Shown one piece after another: positions 15,366-22,754 of a DNA stretch of 41,661 nucleotides; positions within the stretch are counted from its first letter, which is position 1; each line of letters starts with the position of its first letter. Under the pieces are notes generated by a model. It did no database searches and was not told the DNA's origin. It saw only the letters and a list, made by a program, of their open reading frames with translations. Both the position numbers and the translations under genes were made by a program. The DNA lies in contig CAZGAQ010000044.1 of NCBI GenBank assembly GCA_964523405.1, positions 1 to 41,661 of the forward strand. The letters run 5' to 3'. This stretch comes from CAZGAQ01 sp964523405. Its GTDB lineage: Bacteria; Planctomycetota; Phycisphaerae; UBA1845; Fen-1342.

Positions 15366-15872
15366 CTATCGTGCCGAAATCGCCAGCACCAACTCGTCGC
15401 CGCCGTCCAGCTTCAGGCCCCCGACGAGCTGCGATTTCCCGGCGTCCAGCGTCAGGTTCACGTTCACTTTGCGCTCCGTGCCCGCGAAGACTTCGACCTG
15501 CATCTGCACCTTCTTGCCGTCGTTCTTCTGTGGTGTCACGCTGACGCGATAGCCCCCGACCACGGACTTCGCGAACGCCTTGCCCGATTCGACGTTGTCA
15601 TTCGCCCGATCTTCCAGCTTGAAGCCGGTGAACTTGAACTGCTTCTTGAGCGCGTCGGCGATGCTGCTCAGCTCCGGCGAGATCTCCTTGTTCTTCGTCG
15701 TTGCCCGGATGGCGAGGACCTGCACATCCGTGGTCTTCTTTTCCGTCTTGCCGCTCTTATCCCCCTTGTCATCCTTACCGCGCCCCCGGTCCCCCTTCTC
15801 ATCGCCCAGGACGACCGCACCTACCAGCCCCAGCACGCAAGCCAGCACCAAGCCGTGTCGCATTCGCGTCAT
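15366..15872 (-). CDS. Secreted protein of unknown function in a sigma/anti-sigma operon
   Basis: A 168-residue exported protein that I do not recognise. A signal peptide (about 1-23, MRHGLVLACVLGLVGAVVLG) is followed by a highly charged Lys/Asp/Gly linker (about 24-48) and a compact alpha/beta part with VQVLAIRATTKNKEISPEL, LKKQFKFTGFKLED and three beta strands at the end. GGAGAG five bases before the ATG supports the start. It begins 48 bases after the anti-sigma stop and is probably the third gene of that operon. Its position matches that of the secreted PDZ protein in the other sigma/anti-sigma operon, although the sequences are unrelated. Confidence 0.75.
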   Translation of the reverse strand: MTRMRHGLVLACVLGLVGAVVLGDEKGDRGRGKDDKGDKSGKTEKKTTDVQVLAIRATTKNKEISPELSSIADALKKQFKFTGFKLEDRANDNVESGKAFAKSVVGGYRVSVTPQKNDGKKVQMQVEVFAGTERKVNVNLTLDAGKSQLVGGLKLDGGDELVLAISAR

Positions 15873-15920
15873 GATCGCTCTCCGTCAGACCCACGGCGCC
15901 GCACGCTCGCCCGGGCTCCG

Positions 15921-16451
15921 CTAGCTTTCATTCTCCAGCACCCACAGAATCGCCGCGCCGGAGGCATCATCGCTCGTGATGATCATCGGCGTGCTGTCAT
16001 CATAAACCTCGAAGTCGTTGATATCGACACTCGTCGCCAGCTGCACCGGCCAAGGCTCGACCGTCCTCCCCGGTCCCGCGGTCTTCCACAACACCGCCAG
16101 CAGCAGGCACGCCGCGACCGCCGCCACCGGCCGCCACAGACGCAACACAATCGGCGGCAGCGTCCGCACCTTCGGCGTAAGCTGCCGCGTGCCGCCCGCG
16201 CGCTCGATGGAACCCCACATCTGCTCCCACTGTCGGGCCGTCGGTCCCCCGCTTTCCGTTTCGGCAGCTCGAAGCACTTCGCCCAGGTGGCCGTCTGCCA
16301 CGGGGAGCACATCCGCAACCCGCTCCGCCGCCTCGGGGCTCGCGTTGAGAATGGCCTCCAGCCGCGCGACCTGCTCGGGGCGCAGCGCGTCGAGCTCGCC
16401 GGCGGCGAGGGCTCGCAGTGCTTCGTCCAGGTTTTGCGGCTCTCGAGTCAT
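15921..16451 (-). CDS. Putative transmembrane anti-sigma factor without zinc motif
   Basis: A 176-residue protein directly after an ECF sigma gene. The N-terminal half is helical and acidic (LDEALRALAAGELDALRPEQ), as in the cytoplasmic sigma-binding part of many anti-sigma factors. A single transmembrane helix (VAAVAACLLLAVLW) and a short extracytoplasmic end follow. The H-x3-C-x2-C zinc motif of the other anti-sigma factor is absent. The call rests mainly on gene order and topology. A GTG three codons earlier (16460) is an alternative start; AGAGGA lies very close to the ATG. Confidence 0.7.
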   Translation of the reverse strand: MTREPQNLDEALRALAAGELDALRPEQVARLEAILNASPEAAERVADVLPVADGHLGEVLRAAETESGGPTARQWEQMWGSIERAGGTRQLTPKVRTLPPIVLRLWRPVAAVAACLLLAVLWKTAGPGRTVEPWPVQLATSVDINDFEVYDDSTPMIITSDDASGAAILWVLENES

Positions 16452-16526
16452 TCCTCTCACCGCGCTTGCTACAACTTCAGGCTACGCCTTCACCTACTAC
16501 GTGGACGCCCGACACGCCCGGTGCAT

Positions 16527-17147
16527 TCACAGCGATTTCGCGTCCGGGGCCACTTCTTTTGTCTCTCTCGGAGCTAAGTCCGGTAACATCTCATGTAGCC
16601 GCCTCCGAGCGTGGAACAGCCGACTCATCACCGTCCCGATCGGAATGCCCAAAGCCTCGGCAATCTGTCCGTAAGTCATTTCACCTGTTGCATATAACGC
16701 AAAGGCGGCGCGCTGATCCATGGGCAGCCGATCGATGGCCCGCCGCAGCCGTTGTGCCAGTTCCAGCCGCTCCAATCCATGCATCGGCTGGTCTGCGGGG
16801 TCCTCGCTCGGTAATTCCTGGCCGCGCTCGTCGTCCTCCCCGTCCAGCCGCACAGCCAGTCGGACTCGCCGCGACCTCAGCAAATCCAGGGCCCGATTGG
16901 ACACAATCCGCAGCAGCCACGTCCGAAAGCCGGCCTCGCGCTGAAACTCGCTCAGCCGCTCGAACGCCCGGATGAAGCTGTCCTGGACAACGTCGAGCGC
17001 ATCCTCGTCACGCCGCGTAATCCGGACCGCCACCCTGTATGCGATTTCCCGGTAGCGCTCGAAAAGCGCACGACGTGCTTCGCGGTCGCCAGCGGCGGCG
17101 CCGTCCACGAGCTGCAACTCCGCAGGGTCGACGTTTGCACGCTCCAT
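16527..17147 (-). CDS. ECF-type RNA polymerase sigma factor
   Basis: A 206-residue sigma-70 family protein. Region 2 (about 20-95) has ARRALFERYREIAYRVAVRI, DALDVVQDSFIRAFERL and FRTWLLRIVSNRALDLLRSR. Region 4 (about 130-190) has LPMDQRAAFALYATGEMTYG and the helix-turn-helix IAEALGIPIGTVMSRLFHAR. The ATG at 17147 was chosen because the homology begins just after it; the frame upstream is not protein-like. It is followed 75 bases later by a membrane anti-sigma gene and is divergent from the secreted Ala/Ser/Gly protein at 17397, which could be one of its targets. Confidence 0.92.
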   Translation of the reverse strand: MERANVDPAELQLVDGAAAGDREARRALFERYREIAYRVAVRITRRDEDALDVVQDSFIRAFERLSEFQREAGFRTWLLRIVSNRALDLLRSRRVRLAVRLDGEDDERGQELPSEDPADQPMHGLERLELAQRLRRAIDRLPMDQRAAFALYATGEMTYGQIAEALGIPIGTVMSRLFHARRRLHEMLPDLAPRETKEVAPDAKSL

Positions 17148-17396
17148 GCTATTCACGAATTCCGTCTTCTTTTCTGTCGCGCAGCCGCCGGCGTCCCGTC
17201 GGCCCGCGCTCCTTGCCGCCGGACGCACATCGTACCTCACACGCCCGCTGCCGCCCACCGCCGGCCACCGTGTCAGGTTCTGTCGAATCCGCGACACCGC
17301 GCCAGCCCTTTGAATACCCCGCCGCTTGCCCGCGTCGAATCTCCCGAATGCAGAACGGCACACGGGCTGACGAGGCCCCTGGTTAGGAGAACCACC
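17148..17396. other. Divergent intergenic region between sigma factor and repeat protein
   Basis: About 250 bases separate two divergent starts, so promoters must face both ways. I found no convincing sigma-70 -35/-10 pair, which leaves room for an ECF promoter. The Shine-Dalgarno TAGGAGA (17385-17391) lies at its right edge. Confidence 0.4.
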
Positions 17397-18113
17397 ATGA
17401 AACGCCTCCTCGCAATCTCGACCGCGTTCCTCCTGATGATTTCCCCGGCCTTGGCCGGCGAAGCGACGGCCGTCTCCGTCGCCACCAACGGCGGTCACGC
17501 CTCGGCCACGGCCACGGCCAGCGGCAACAGCAGCTCAACCGCTATCGCCGGCGCTACCAACGGCGGCACCGCCGTCGCCACCAGCGACGCCCGTGGCGCC
17601 GGCCTTGGATCGGCGGTGAGCCGCGCTGTCGCGACGGCCGACCACGGACTGGCAGTGAGCAACTCCGTGGCCGACGCCCGCGGTGTGCGCCGCGGTCGGG
17701 CAACGGCGGACAGCGAAAGCATCGCCGGCGCCATCGACGGCGTCGCCATCAGCAACAGCCGTGCAACCGCGGACGGCGTGCACGGCGGAGTAGCCCGCAG
17801 TCGCGCCACCTCCACCGCACTGAGCCGATATGGCACCGCAGTCAGCGACAGCGATGCAACCAGTCAGGGCATCCGCGGCGGCCGGGCGGTGAGCAACAGC
17901 GATTCTCTGGCCGACACCTACGGCGGTAGCGCGCGCACCCAGACGCGCGTCATCAGTGCCGCCCGCTACTTCGCCCACGCCGAGGCCAACGGCTACGGCG
18001 TCAGCCGCAGCGGGCCGCTGCACTCGGCCGACAGCCGCGTGCAGGCGGAGAGCCGCGCGGTCCGCTACGGCCACAGCGACAGCAATGCCGTGGACATCAC
18101 GATTCGCCCGTAA
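17397..18113 (+). CDS. Secreted Ala/Ser/Gly-rich repeat protein
   Basis: A 238-residue exported protein of unknown function. A signal peptide (about 1-20, MKRLLAISTAFLLMISPALA) is followed by a mature part made almost only of Ala, Ser, Gly, Thr, Val, Asn, Asp and Arg. The body shows a loose period near 16 residues with the consensus G-x-AVSNSxATADGVxGG, repeated at least six times. Alternation of small buried and polar residues suggests a beta-roll or beta-solenoid, similar in style to YadA head repeats; this is inference from composition. There is no Cys. The last 60 residues (RYFAHAEANGYG onward) are less regular. The ATG at 17397 has AGGAGA just upstream in the cassette shared with the next gene. 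A strong hairpin follows the stop. It is divergent from an ECF sigma gene. Confidence 0.78.
   Translation: MKRLLAISTAFLLMISPALAGEATAVSVATNGGHASATATASGNSSSTAIAGATNGGTAVATSDARGAGLGSAVSRAVATADHGLAVSNSVADARGVRRGRATADSESIAGAIDGVAISNSRATADGVHGGVARSRATSTALSRYGTAVSDSDATSQGIRGGRAVSNSDSLADTYGGSARTQTRVISAARYFAHAEANGYGVSRSGPLHSADSRVQAESRAVRYGHSDSNAVDITIRP
17640..17935 (+). repeat. Degenerate coding repeat of about 48 bases
   Basis: The middle of the Ala/Ser/Gly-rich gene holds about six imperfect units of 45-48 bases, each encoding the G-x-AVSNSxATADG-type motif. Copies differ at the DNA level, so the pattern is maintained by the protein rather than by recent duplication. Confidence 0.55.
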
Positions 18114-18123
18114 CGCCCGGGTT

Positions 18124-18162
18124 GGAGGGCAGCCCGGGGGCAACGTGCCCCCGGGGCCCTCC
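18124..18162 (+). terminator. Strong GC hairpin after the repeat protein
   Basis: CCCGGGGGCA (18133-18142) and TGCCCCCGGG (18146-18155) form 10 base pairs with a 3-base loop. The stem continues with GGAGGGC (18124-18130) and GCCCTCC (18156-18162), giving 17 pairs with one AG bulge. It starts 10 bases after the stop at 18113. There is no U-run. Confidence 0.6.
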
Positions 18163-18211
18163 GCAATTCGGCTGACAACGAGTGCCGCATCAGGGCCCCA
18201 CAGCACTCCAC

Positions 18212-18253
18212 AGACCGGCGCGCGACTCGGCCCCACGAGACGCGCGCCGGTCT
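18212..18253. terminator. 13-base-pair perfect inverted repeat
   Basis: AGACCGGCGCGCG (18212-18224) and CGCGCGCCGGTCT (18241-18253) are perfectly complementary, with a 16-base loop. It may be a second transcript end or an operator for the gene at 18439. Confidence 0.5.
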
Positions 18254-18438
18254 GACGTTGCGCCGCGGGCTCCGTCCGCAGAGCGCTGCCTCGCGCGAGC
18301 GGGCCGGCCATCCGAAGCGCTCGTGTAATCCTGTCAAGATCGCGTCGCCCCGCGCGTCGGCCACTCTGCCCGCTGAATAGTCCTCCCGCGCCGCCCGTCC
18401 GGACTGCTGACGACCGGGACACCCAAAGGAGAACAACC

Positions 18439-19035
18439 ATGAGAACGATGCTGATCCACGCGCGAATGTTCAGGACCGCAATCGGAATGACCCTGCTGGC
18501 CGGCGGCATCAGCGCCTGGGCCAGTGAGGCCGCGACCTCCGCCAGTGCCGCCGCCCAGGCCAATCGCCCCAGCGGCACGGCCGGCGCGACCGCCCGCTAT
18601 GTCGGCGACGTGGGCTTCACCCGTACCGACACCCGCACCGGCCCGGTCAATGCCGCGCGTGCGGTCGCCGTGGGCGTCGATGAGCGCGGTCTGACGCTGT
18701 CGGTCAGCACCGCCATCGCCCCACGCTTCGGCCCGGCCCTCGCCACCAACTTCAACGTAACCATCAACGACCATGGCCAGGCCGCGGTGAGCGTCGGCAC
18801 GGCTGTGGCTCGCGGTGGCGCGGAGCGTTCCGTGTCGACGTCCGGCAGCGCGGTGTCGCGACTGGCCAGCCCGGCGGCCACCTCGGTCGCCAGCGGCAAA
18901 ACCAGCGCCGGCGGCGTGGTGCATGTTGCGACCGACAGCGCCAGCAGCCCGCGCCCCCACGCTGGGGTGAGCGAGCGCGGCTCCGACCGCCCCCGCGAGC
19001 GCATCGCCGCGCGCCGCGTGATTCGGATCTCCTAA
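18439..19035 (+). CDS. Secreted small-residue-rich protein
   Basis: A 198-residue exported protein of unknown function. A signal peptide (about 1-29, ending GISAWASEA) is followed by Ala, Ser, Thr, Val and Gly-rich sequence with short alternating strands (VAVGVDERGLTLSVSTAIAP, FNVTINDHGQAAVSVGTAVA) and an Arg-rich end (RPRERIAARRVIRIS). It shares composition, size class and the translation start AGGAGAACxACCATGA with the protein at 17397, but not the 16-residue repeat. The two are probably related functionally and may be co-regulated. Confidence 0.72.
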   Translation: MRTMLIHARMFRTAIGMTLLAGGISAWASEAATSASAAAQANRPSGTAGATARYVGDVGFTRTDTRTGPVNAARAVAVGVDERGLTLSVSTAIAPRFGPALATNFNVTINDHGQAAVSVGTAVARGGAERSVSTSGSAVSRLASPAATSVASGKTSAGGVVHVATDSASSPRPHAGVSERGSDRPRERIAARRVIRIS

Positions 19036-19378
19036 CCGCGGCGTGTCGCCCCTCCCCCTTCCAGAGGGAGGGCAGGGCGCGGGCTGGGCCCCCAGCCACA
19101 ACCAGCGCCTTGTCCCCTCCCTCTGGGGCCGGGAGCGCGGCCACGCCGCCCCCGCACGCGTGCCCGTGTGAAGCCCGAGGTCGCGGGCACTGCCAAGGCC
19201 CCACTCCCGGATGGCCGGGGGTGGGGCTCGCCGTTTGGGGGCCCCACCCGTCACGCTCCCGCAGATGCTCAGATAATAACGCTCCCGAGCGCGCACCAGA
19301 TGACGAACGCCACGGCGTACGCCCCGAGAGTGCCTAGCGCTTGGCGAACCGCCACCAAGTCTGCTACCATAACCGTGC
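19036..19378. repeat. Intergenic region with competing GC hairpins, possibly a REP-like element
   Basis: Several pairings are possible. CCCTCCC (19050-19056) can pair with GGGAGGG (19066-19072), which can also pair with a second CCCTCCC (19115-19121). GGCTGG and CCAGCC pair at 19082-19097. GCCCCAC-T-CCCGG and CCGGG-G-GTGGGGC pair at 19198-19227, a 13-pair stem with an ATGG loop, and GGGTGGGGC (19219-19227) can instead pair with GCCCCACCC (19241-19249). Dense palindromes after a stop resemble bacterial REP elements or a double terminator. Only the last 40 bases hold the next promoter. Confidence 0.45.
19341..19370 (+). promoter_or_regulatory. Promoter of the small His/Cys-rich protein and perhaps the efflux operon
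   Basis: TTGGCG (19341-19346), an 18-base spacer and TACCAT (19365-19370) preceded by TGC, an extended -10. The expected start of transcription (19377-19379) coincides with the ATG at 19379, so the message should be leaderless. Confidence 0.5.
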
Positions 19379-19702
19379 ATGCACATCGTGCGTACAGCAT
19401 CCTGGCTCGCGCTGGCCATCCTTCTGGCCTGCCCAGTCGTGTGCTTGAACCACCTTGACGACCACGGGGCCGAAGGCCACGACAGCCCGTCGCCCAACTG
19501 CATTGGCCACCACTGCCTGTGCTCCGGAGCGACCGTGCCGTCCACGCACCACAACGACGCCGTCACCCCAGATCTCCCCGCGATGGTCGATCCGTCCAGC
19601 GCGGCTGAAATCAACGGCGCCCTGACGCTGGGCTTGGTCCACAGCGCCGCTTCCGCCGCATCGCCACCCGTTCTGACGGCGCCCCTGCCCCTGTTGATCT
19701 GA
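19379..19702 (+). CDS. Small exported His/Cys-rich protein, possible metal binder
   Basis: A 107-residue protein that I do not recognise as a named family. A signal peptide or N-terminal membrane anchor (ASWLALAILLACPVVC) is followed by a segment rich in His, Cys and Asp: HLDDHGAEGHDSP, then NCIGHHCLCSGA and THHND. The remainder is Ala/Pro/Leu-rich with a hydrophobic end. Clustered His and Cys immediately upstream of a heavy-metal efflux operon suggest periplasmic metal binding or sensing; this is inference. There is no Shine-Dalgarno and the promoter predicts a leaderless mRNA. The efflux genes begin 95 bases downstream. Confidence 0.65.
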   Translation: MHIVRTASWLALAILLACPVVCLNHLDDHGAEGHDSPSPNCIGHHCLCSGATVPSTHHNDAVTPDLPAMVDPSSAAEINGALTLGLVHSAASAASPPVLTAPLPLLI

Positions 19703-19797
19703 TTCCCCGGCGCGCGACTCCATCTACAACTGGAATCGTGTCACCCGCCGTGCCGCCGTGCGCGGTCCGGCCAGCCACTGAGGGAATCTCAATCACC

Positions 19798-21363
19798 ATG
19801 CGTACCACTACCAGACGCTGCGCCGCCCTGGGCCTGCTCGCTGTTACCGCGCTAGGCCTTGGTGCGTGTGCGACCGTGAACCCCGGCGGCGACTACGATC
19901 GTGCGGCCGCGCATATCGAAGCCGCCACCGCCCAACCATTTTCCTACCGCCCCGAGCGCCCGCCTGCGCACGCCGCGGCCCGCACCGCACAAGTTCAGGC
20001 GCTGCTCCGCACGGGTCTGACGGCCGATACCGCCGTGCAGGTGTGCCTCCTCAACAATCGCCGCATTCAGGCCGACCTATACGAAATCGGGCTGGCCCGC
20101 GCCGACCTCGTGCAGGCCGGGCTCCTCGCCAACCCGACGCTCTCGCTGGGTCTGCGTTTTCCCGACGCCGGCGGCCTCGCCAACTTCGAGGCCGCGCTCG
20201 TGCAAAACATCGCCGACCTGTGGCAGATCCCGGCCCGTCAGCGCGCCGCACAGCGTACCCTCGACGAGTCGATCCTCCGCATCGCGCGCCAGGCCAGCCT
20301 CGTCGCCTTCGAGGCGAAAACCGCCTACTACCGGGCGCGCCACGGCGATCGCAAACGCGAGCTGGCCACAGAGAGTGTCCAGGTCGCCCAGCAGGTCCTC
20401 GAACTTGCCCTCGCCCGCCAACAGGCCGGCGCCAGCAGCGCGGTCGACGTCAACCTCGCCCGCTCGGAGGTTCTCGACGCCCAGCTCGCCTTGCGTGCGG
20501 CTGACATCGAGGCGGTCGAGGCGCGGGCGGACCTGGCCCGGCAACTCGGCCTCGCCCTGCCGCCGACCGATCTGAAGCTAACCGAGGAACTGCCGCAGCC
20601 CCCCGCGTGGAGCCTGAGCGACGAGATCCTGCTCGCGCTGGCGGCCACCCATCGCCTGGATCTCCAAGCTGCCGATGTCGCCACGACGGGCGCGGCCGCA
20701 CGCGTACGCGCGGAGGAGCTGAAGCTCTTCCCCTCGCTCGAACTAGGCGTCGGCTTCGAACGCTCGGAGCGGCAAGCCCCGGAAGGCCGGAACATCCTGG
20801 CCGACAGCGTGCGTTCGTCGATCGTCGAGCAGGAGCCGCGTTTCGAGTTGGGCGACCTCGGGAAGGCCTCGACCGACACGTTGCTCGGCCCGACGCTCGG
20901 CCTGGAGCTGCCGCTCTTCAATCAGAATCAGGCCGGCGTCGCCCGCGCCCGCTACGCCTACGCCCAGACCCTGCGGCTGCAGGAAGACCTGCAGTTGCAG
21001 GTCGACCACGAAGTCCGCCTAGCCAGCGCGCGGGCCCGCAGCGCCTGGGACACCGCGCGTTTCTACCGCGAAGAGGTCCTACCCGTGCGCGAGGCCAGCC
21101 TGGAGCTCGCACGGACGGCCTACCAGGCGGGCCGCACCACCCTGCTCAACGTCCTGGAAACCGAACGGGCGCTGCTCAGCGCGCGGACCGGCTACGCCGA
21201 CGCCCTGCAGACGTCCGTCACGACCCTCGTGGAGCTGGAGCGCGTCAGCGGCCAGCCCCTGGTGAAACTCCTTGGCATGCGGAGCGGCGTCGCGCCGCAA
21301 CCGGACGAAGACGCGCCCCACGGCGCCCCGGCGTCCAGCCCAACCCCGAAGGCAGGTGAGTAA
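19798..21363 (+). CDS. czcC: Outer-membrane efflux lipoprotein (CzcC/CusC, TolC family)
   Basis: A 521-residue outer-membrane channel of a heavy-metal RND pump. A lipoprotein signal (LGLLAVTALGLGAC) places the acylated Cys near residue 24. Two TolC-type repeats of long helices follow, with ARADLVQAGLLANPTLSLGL and NQAGVARARYAYAQTLRLQE as the usual landmarks, and the late TLLNVLETERALLSARTGYA. The ATG at 19798 is preferred over an earlier in-frame start because it begins the lipoprotein signal; GAGGGA lies upstream. The adaptor gene starts 2 bases after its stop, so the genes form an operon. Confidence 0.88.
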   Translation: MRTTTRRCAALGLLAVTALGLGACATVNPGGDYDRAAAHIEAATAQPFSYRPERPPAHAAARTAQVQALLRTGLTADTAVQVCLLNNRRIQADLYEIGLARADLVQAGLLANPTLSLGLRFPDAGGLANFEAALVQNIADLWQIPARQRAAQRTLDESILRIARQASLVAFEAKTAYYRARHGDRKRELATESVQVAQQVLELALARQQAGASSAVDVNLARSEVLDAQLALRAADIEAVEARADLARQLGLALPPTDLKLTEELPQPPAWSLSDEILLALAATHRLDLQAADVATTGAAARVRAEELKLFPSLELGVGFERSERQAPEGRNILADSVRSSIVEQEPRFELGDLGKASTDTLLGPTLGLELPLFNQNQAGVARARYAYAQTLRLQEDLQLQVDHEVRLASARARSAWDTARFYREEVLPVREASLELARTAYQAGRTTLLNVLETERALLSARTGYADALQTSVTTLVELERVSGQPLVKLLGMRSGVAPQPDEDAPHGAPASSPTPKAGE

Positions 21364-21365
21364 AC

Positions 21366-22637
21366 ATGAACGCAAGCTCTACCGGCGCCGTCGTCTGCGC
21401 CGCCCTGGCAGGTCTGTTGCTCGGCTCGGTCGGCGTGTACCTCGGTGTCCAGCGCGGCTGGCTCGCGCCTGCCGCGCGCCCCGATGCCCACGCCGCCGAA
21501 GAAACCGGTCACAATCACGCCGGCGAGGCCGGCGCGCCCGCGGACGAAGCGGATGCGCATGCCGGCGCAGGCGCAGCGCACGAGGAGCATCGCGTCGTCA
21601 TCGCACCCCCCGCTCGCGCCGCAGCCGGCATTGAGCTCGCCGTCGCCGCCGGCGGCGACCTGGACCAGACCGTGGCGCTGCCCGGCGAAATTGTGCTCAA
21701 CGCCGACCGCGTCGCGCACATCGTGCCGCGTGTCTCGGGCATCGTCCGGCGCGTCGACAAGGTCGCCGGCGACCGCGTCCAGCCCGGCGAGGTCATGCTG
21801 CAACTGGAGAGCCGCGAACTGGCCGAAACCAAGGCGGCTTACCTGGCCGCCCAGCAGCGGCTGGCCCTCGCCCAGGCCAACCTCGCGAGCGCCGAGCAGC
21901 TGCACACCCAGAAGATCATGCCCGACCTGGAGTTTCTGGCCATCCAGAAGGCCGCGGCCGAAAGCAAGATCGACGCCGACACCGCCGAAAACCGCCTGCA
22001 CGCCCTTGGCATCACCGACGCCCAGCTCGCCCAGTTGCCGCCGGACCCGGATGACCTCGCCGTCTTCGAAGTCCGCGCCCCGTTCGCCGGCACCGTCATC
22101 GCCAAGCACTGCTCGCTCGGCGAGGTGCTGAGCGCGGACGCCGACGCCTTCGTGCTCGCCGATTTGTCCACCGTCTGGGCCAACATCACCGTCTACGCCC
22201 AGGACATCGCTCGCGTGCAGATCGGACAACCGGCCTTGATCCGGGCCGACGGCATCACCGCGGAAGCGTCCGCGCCGGTCACGTACATCACCCCGCTCCT
22301 CAACGAGAACACCCGCGCCGCCTGTGCCCGCGTGGAGCTCACCAACGACGACGGCCGCTGGCGACCGGGCACCTTCGTCACCGCGATCGTCCGCGTCTCC
22401 CGCGTGTCCGTGGACATCCTCGTGCCGCTCGACGCCCTGCAGCGACTCGAGGACCAGACCGTCGTCTTCGTCGAGGAAGGTGACGCGCTCGAGGCCCGGC
22501 CCGTGAAGCTCGGGCGCACCAGCCCGACCGCGGCCGAAGTCCTCGGCGGCCTGGACCGCGGCCAGCGTTACGTCGTCCGCGGCGCCTATGTCGTCAAGGC
22601 CGACTTGCTCAAGTCCATGGTCAGCCACGAGCATTAG
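21366..22637 (+). CDS. czcB: RND efflux periplasmic adaptor (CzcB/CusB family)
   Basis: A 423-residue membrane-fusion protein joining the inner-membrane pump to the outer-membrane channel. An N-terminal membrane anchor (VVCAALAGLLLGSVGVYLGV) is followed by a His/Glu/Asp-rich stretch (about 40-75, including HAAEETGHNHAGE) that may bind metal in the periplasm. Then come the barrel-sandwich/lipoyl halves (IVPRVSGIVRRVDKVAGDRV and FEVRAPFAGTVIAKHCSLGE), a helical hairpin between them, and a beta-barrel domain (PATYIT-like segment and GTFVTAIVRV). The start follows the upstream stop by 2 bases. The pump gene lies 117 bases downstream. Confidence 0.9.
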   Translation: MNASSTGAVVCAALAGLLLGSVGVYLGVQRGWLAPAARPDAHAAEETGHNHAGEAGAPADEADAHAGAGAAHEEHRVVIAPPARAAAGIELAVAAGGDLDQTVALPGEIVLNADRVAHIVPRVSGIVRRVDKVAGDRVQPGEVMLQLESRELAETKAAYLAAQQRLALAQANLASAEQLHTQKIMPDLEFLAIQKAAAESKIDADTAENRLHALGITDAQLAQLPPDPDDLAVFEVRAPFAGTVIAKHCSLGEVLSADADAFVLADLSTVWANITVYAQDIARVQIGQPALIRADGITAEASAPVTYITPLLNENTRAACARVELTNDDGRWRPGTFVTAIVRVSRVSVDILVPLDALQRLEDQTVVFVEEGDALEARPVKLGRTSPTAAEVLGGLDRGQRYVVRGAYVVKADLLKSMVSHEH

Positions 22638-22754
22638 CGCGCCGCGTCTGGGACCGGCCGCCGGCCATCCCCACCGCGCATCCTGCGTCGCGGTGCCGGC
22701 CGGCCGCCACAAGCGAGCCAACATCGCGCCGGCCGCTGCCGGTGGAGCTATGCC

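Larger units (their letters stand above)
18114..18438. other. 325-base intergenic region with two strong hairpins
   Basis: Separates the two small-residue-rich protein genes. It contains the hairpins at 18124-18162 and 18212-18253, then about 170 GC-rich bases in which no clear promoter was found, and the Shine-Dalgarno AAGGAGA at 18426-18432. Confidence 0.6.
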
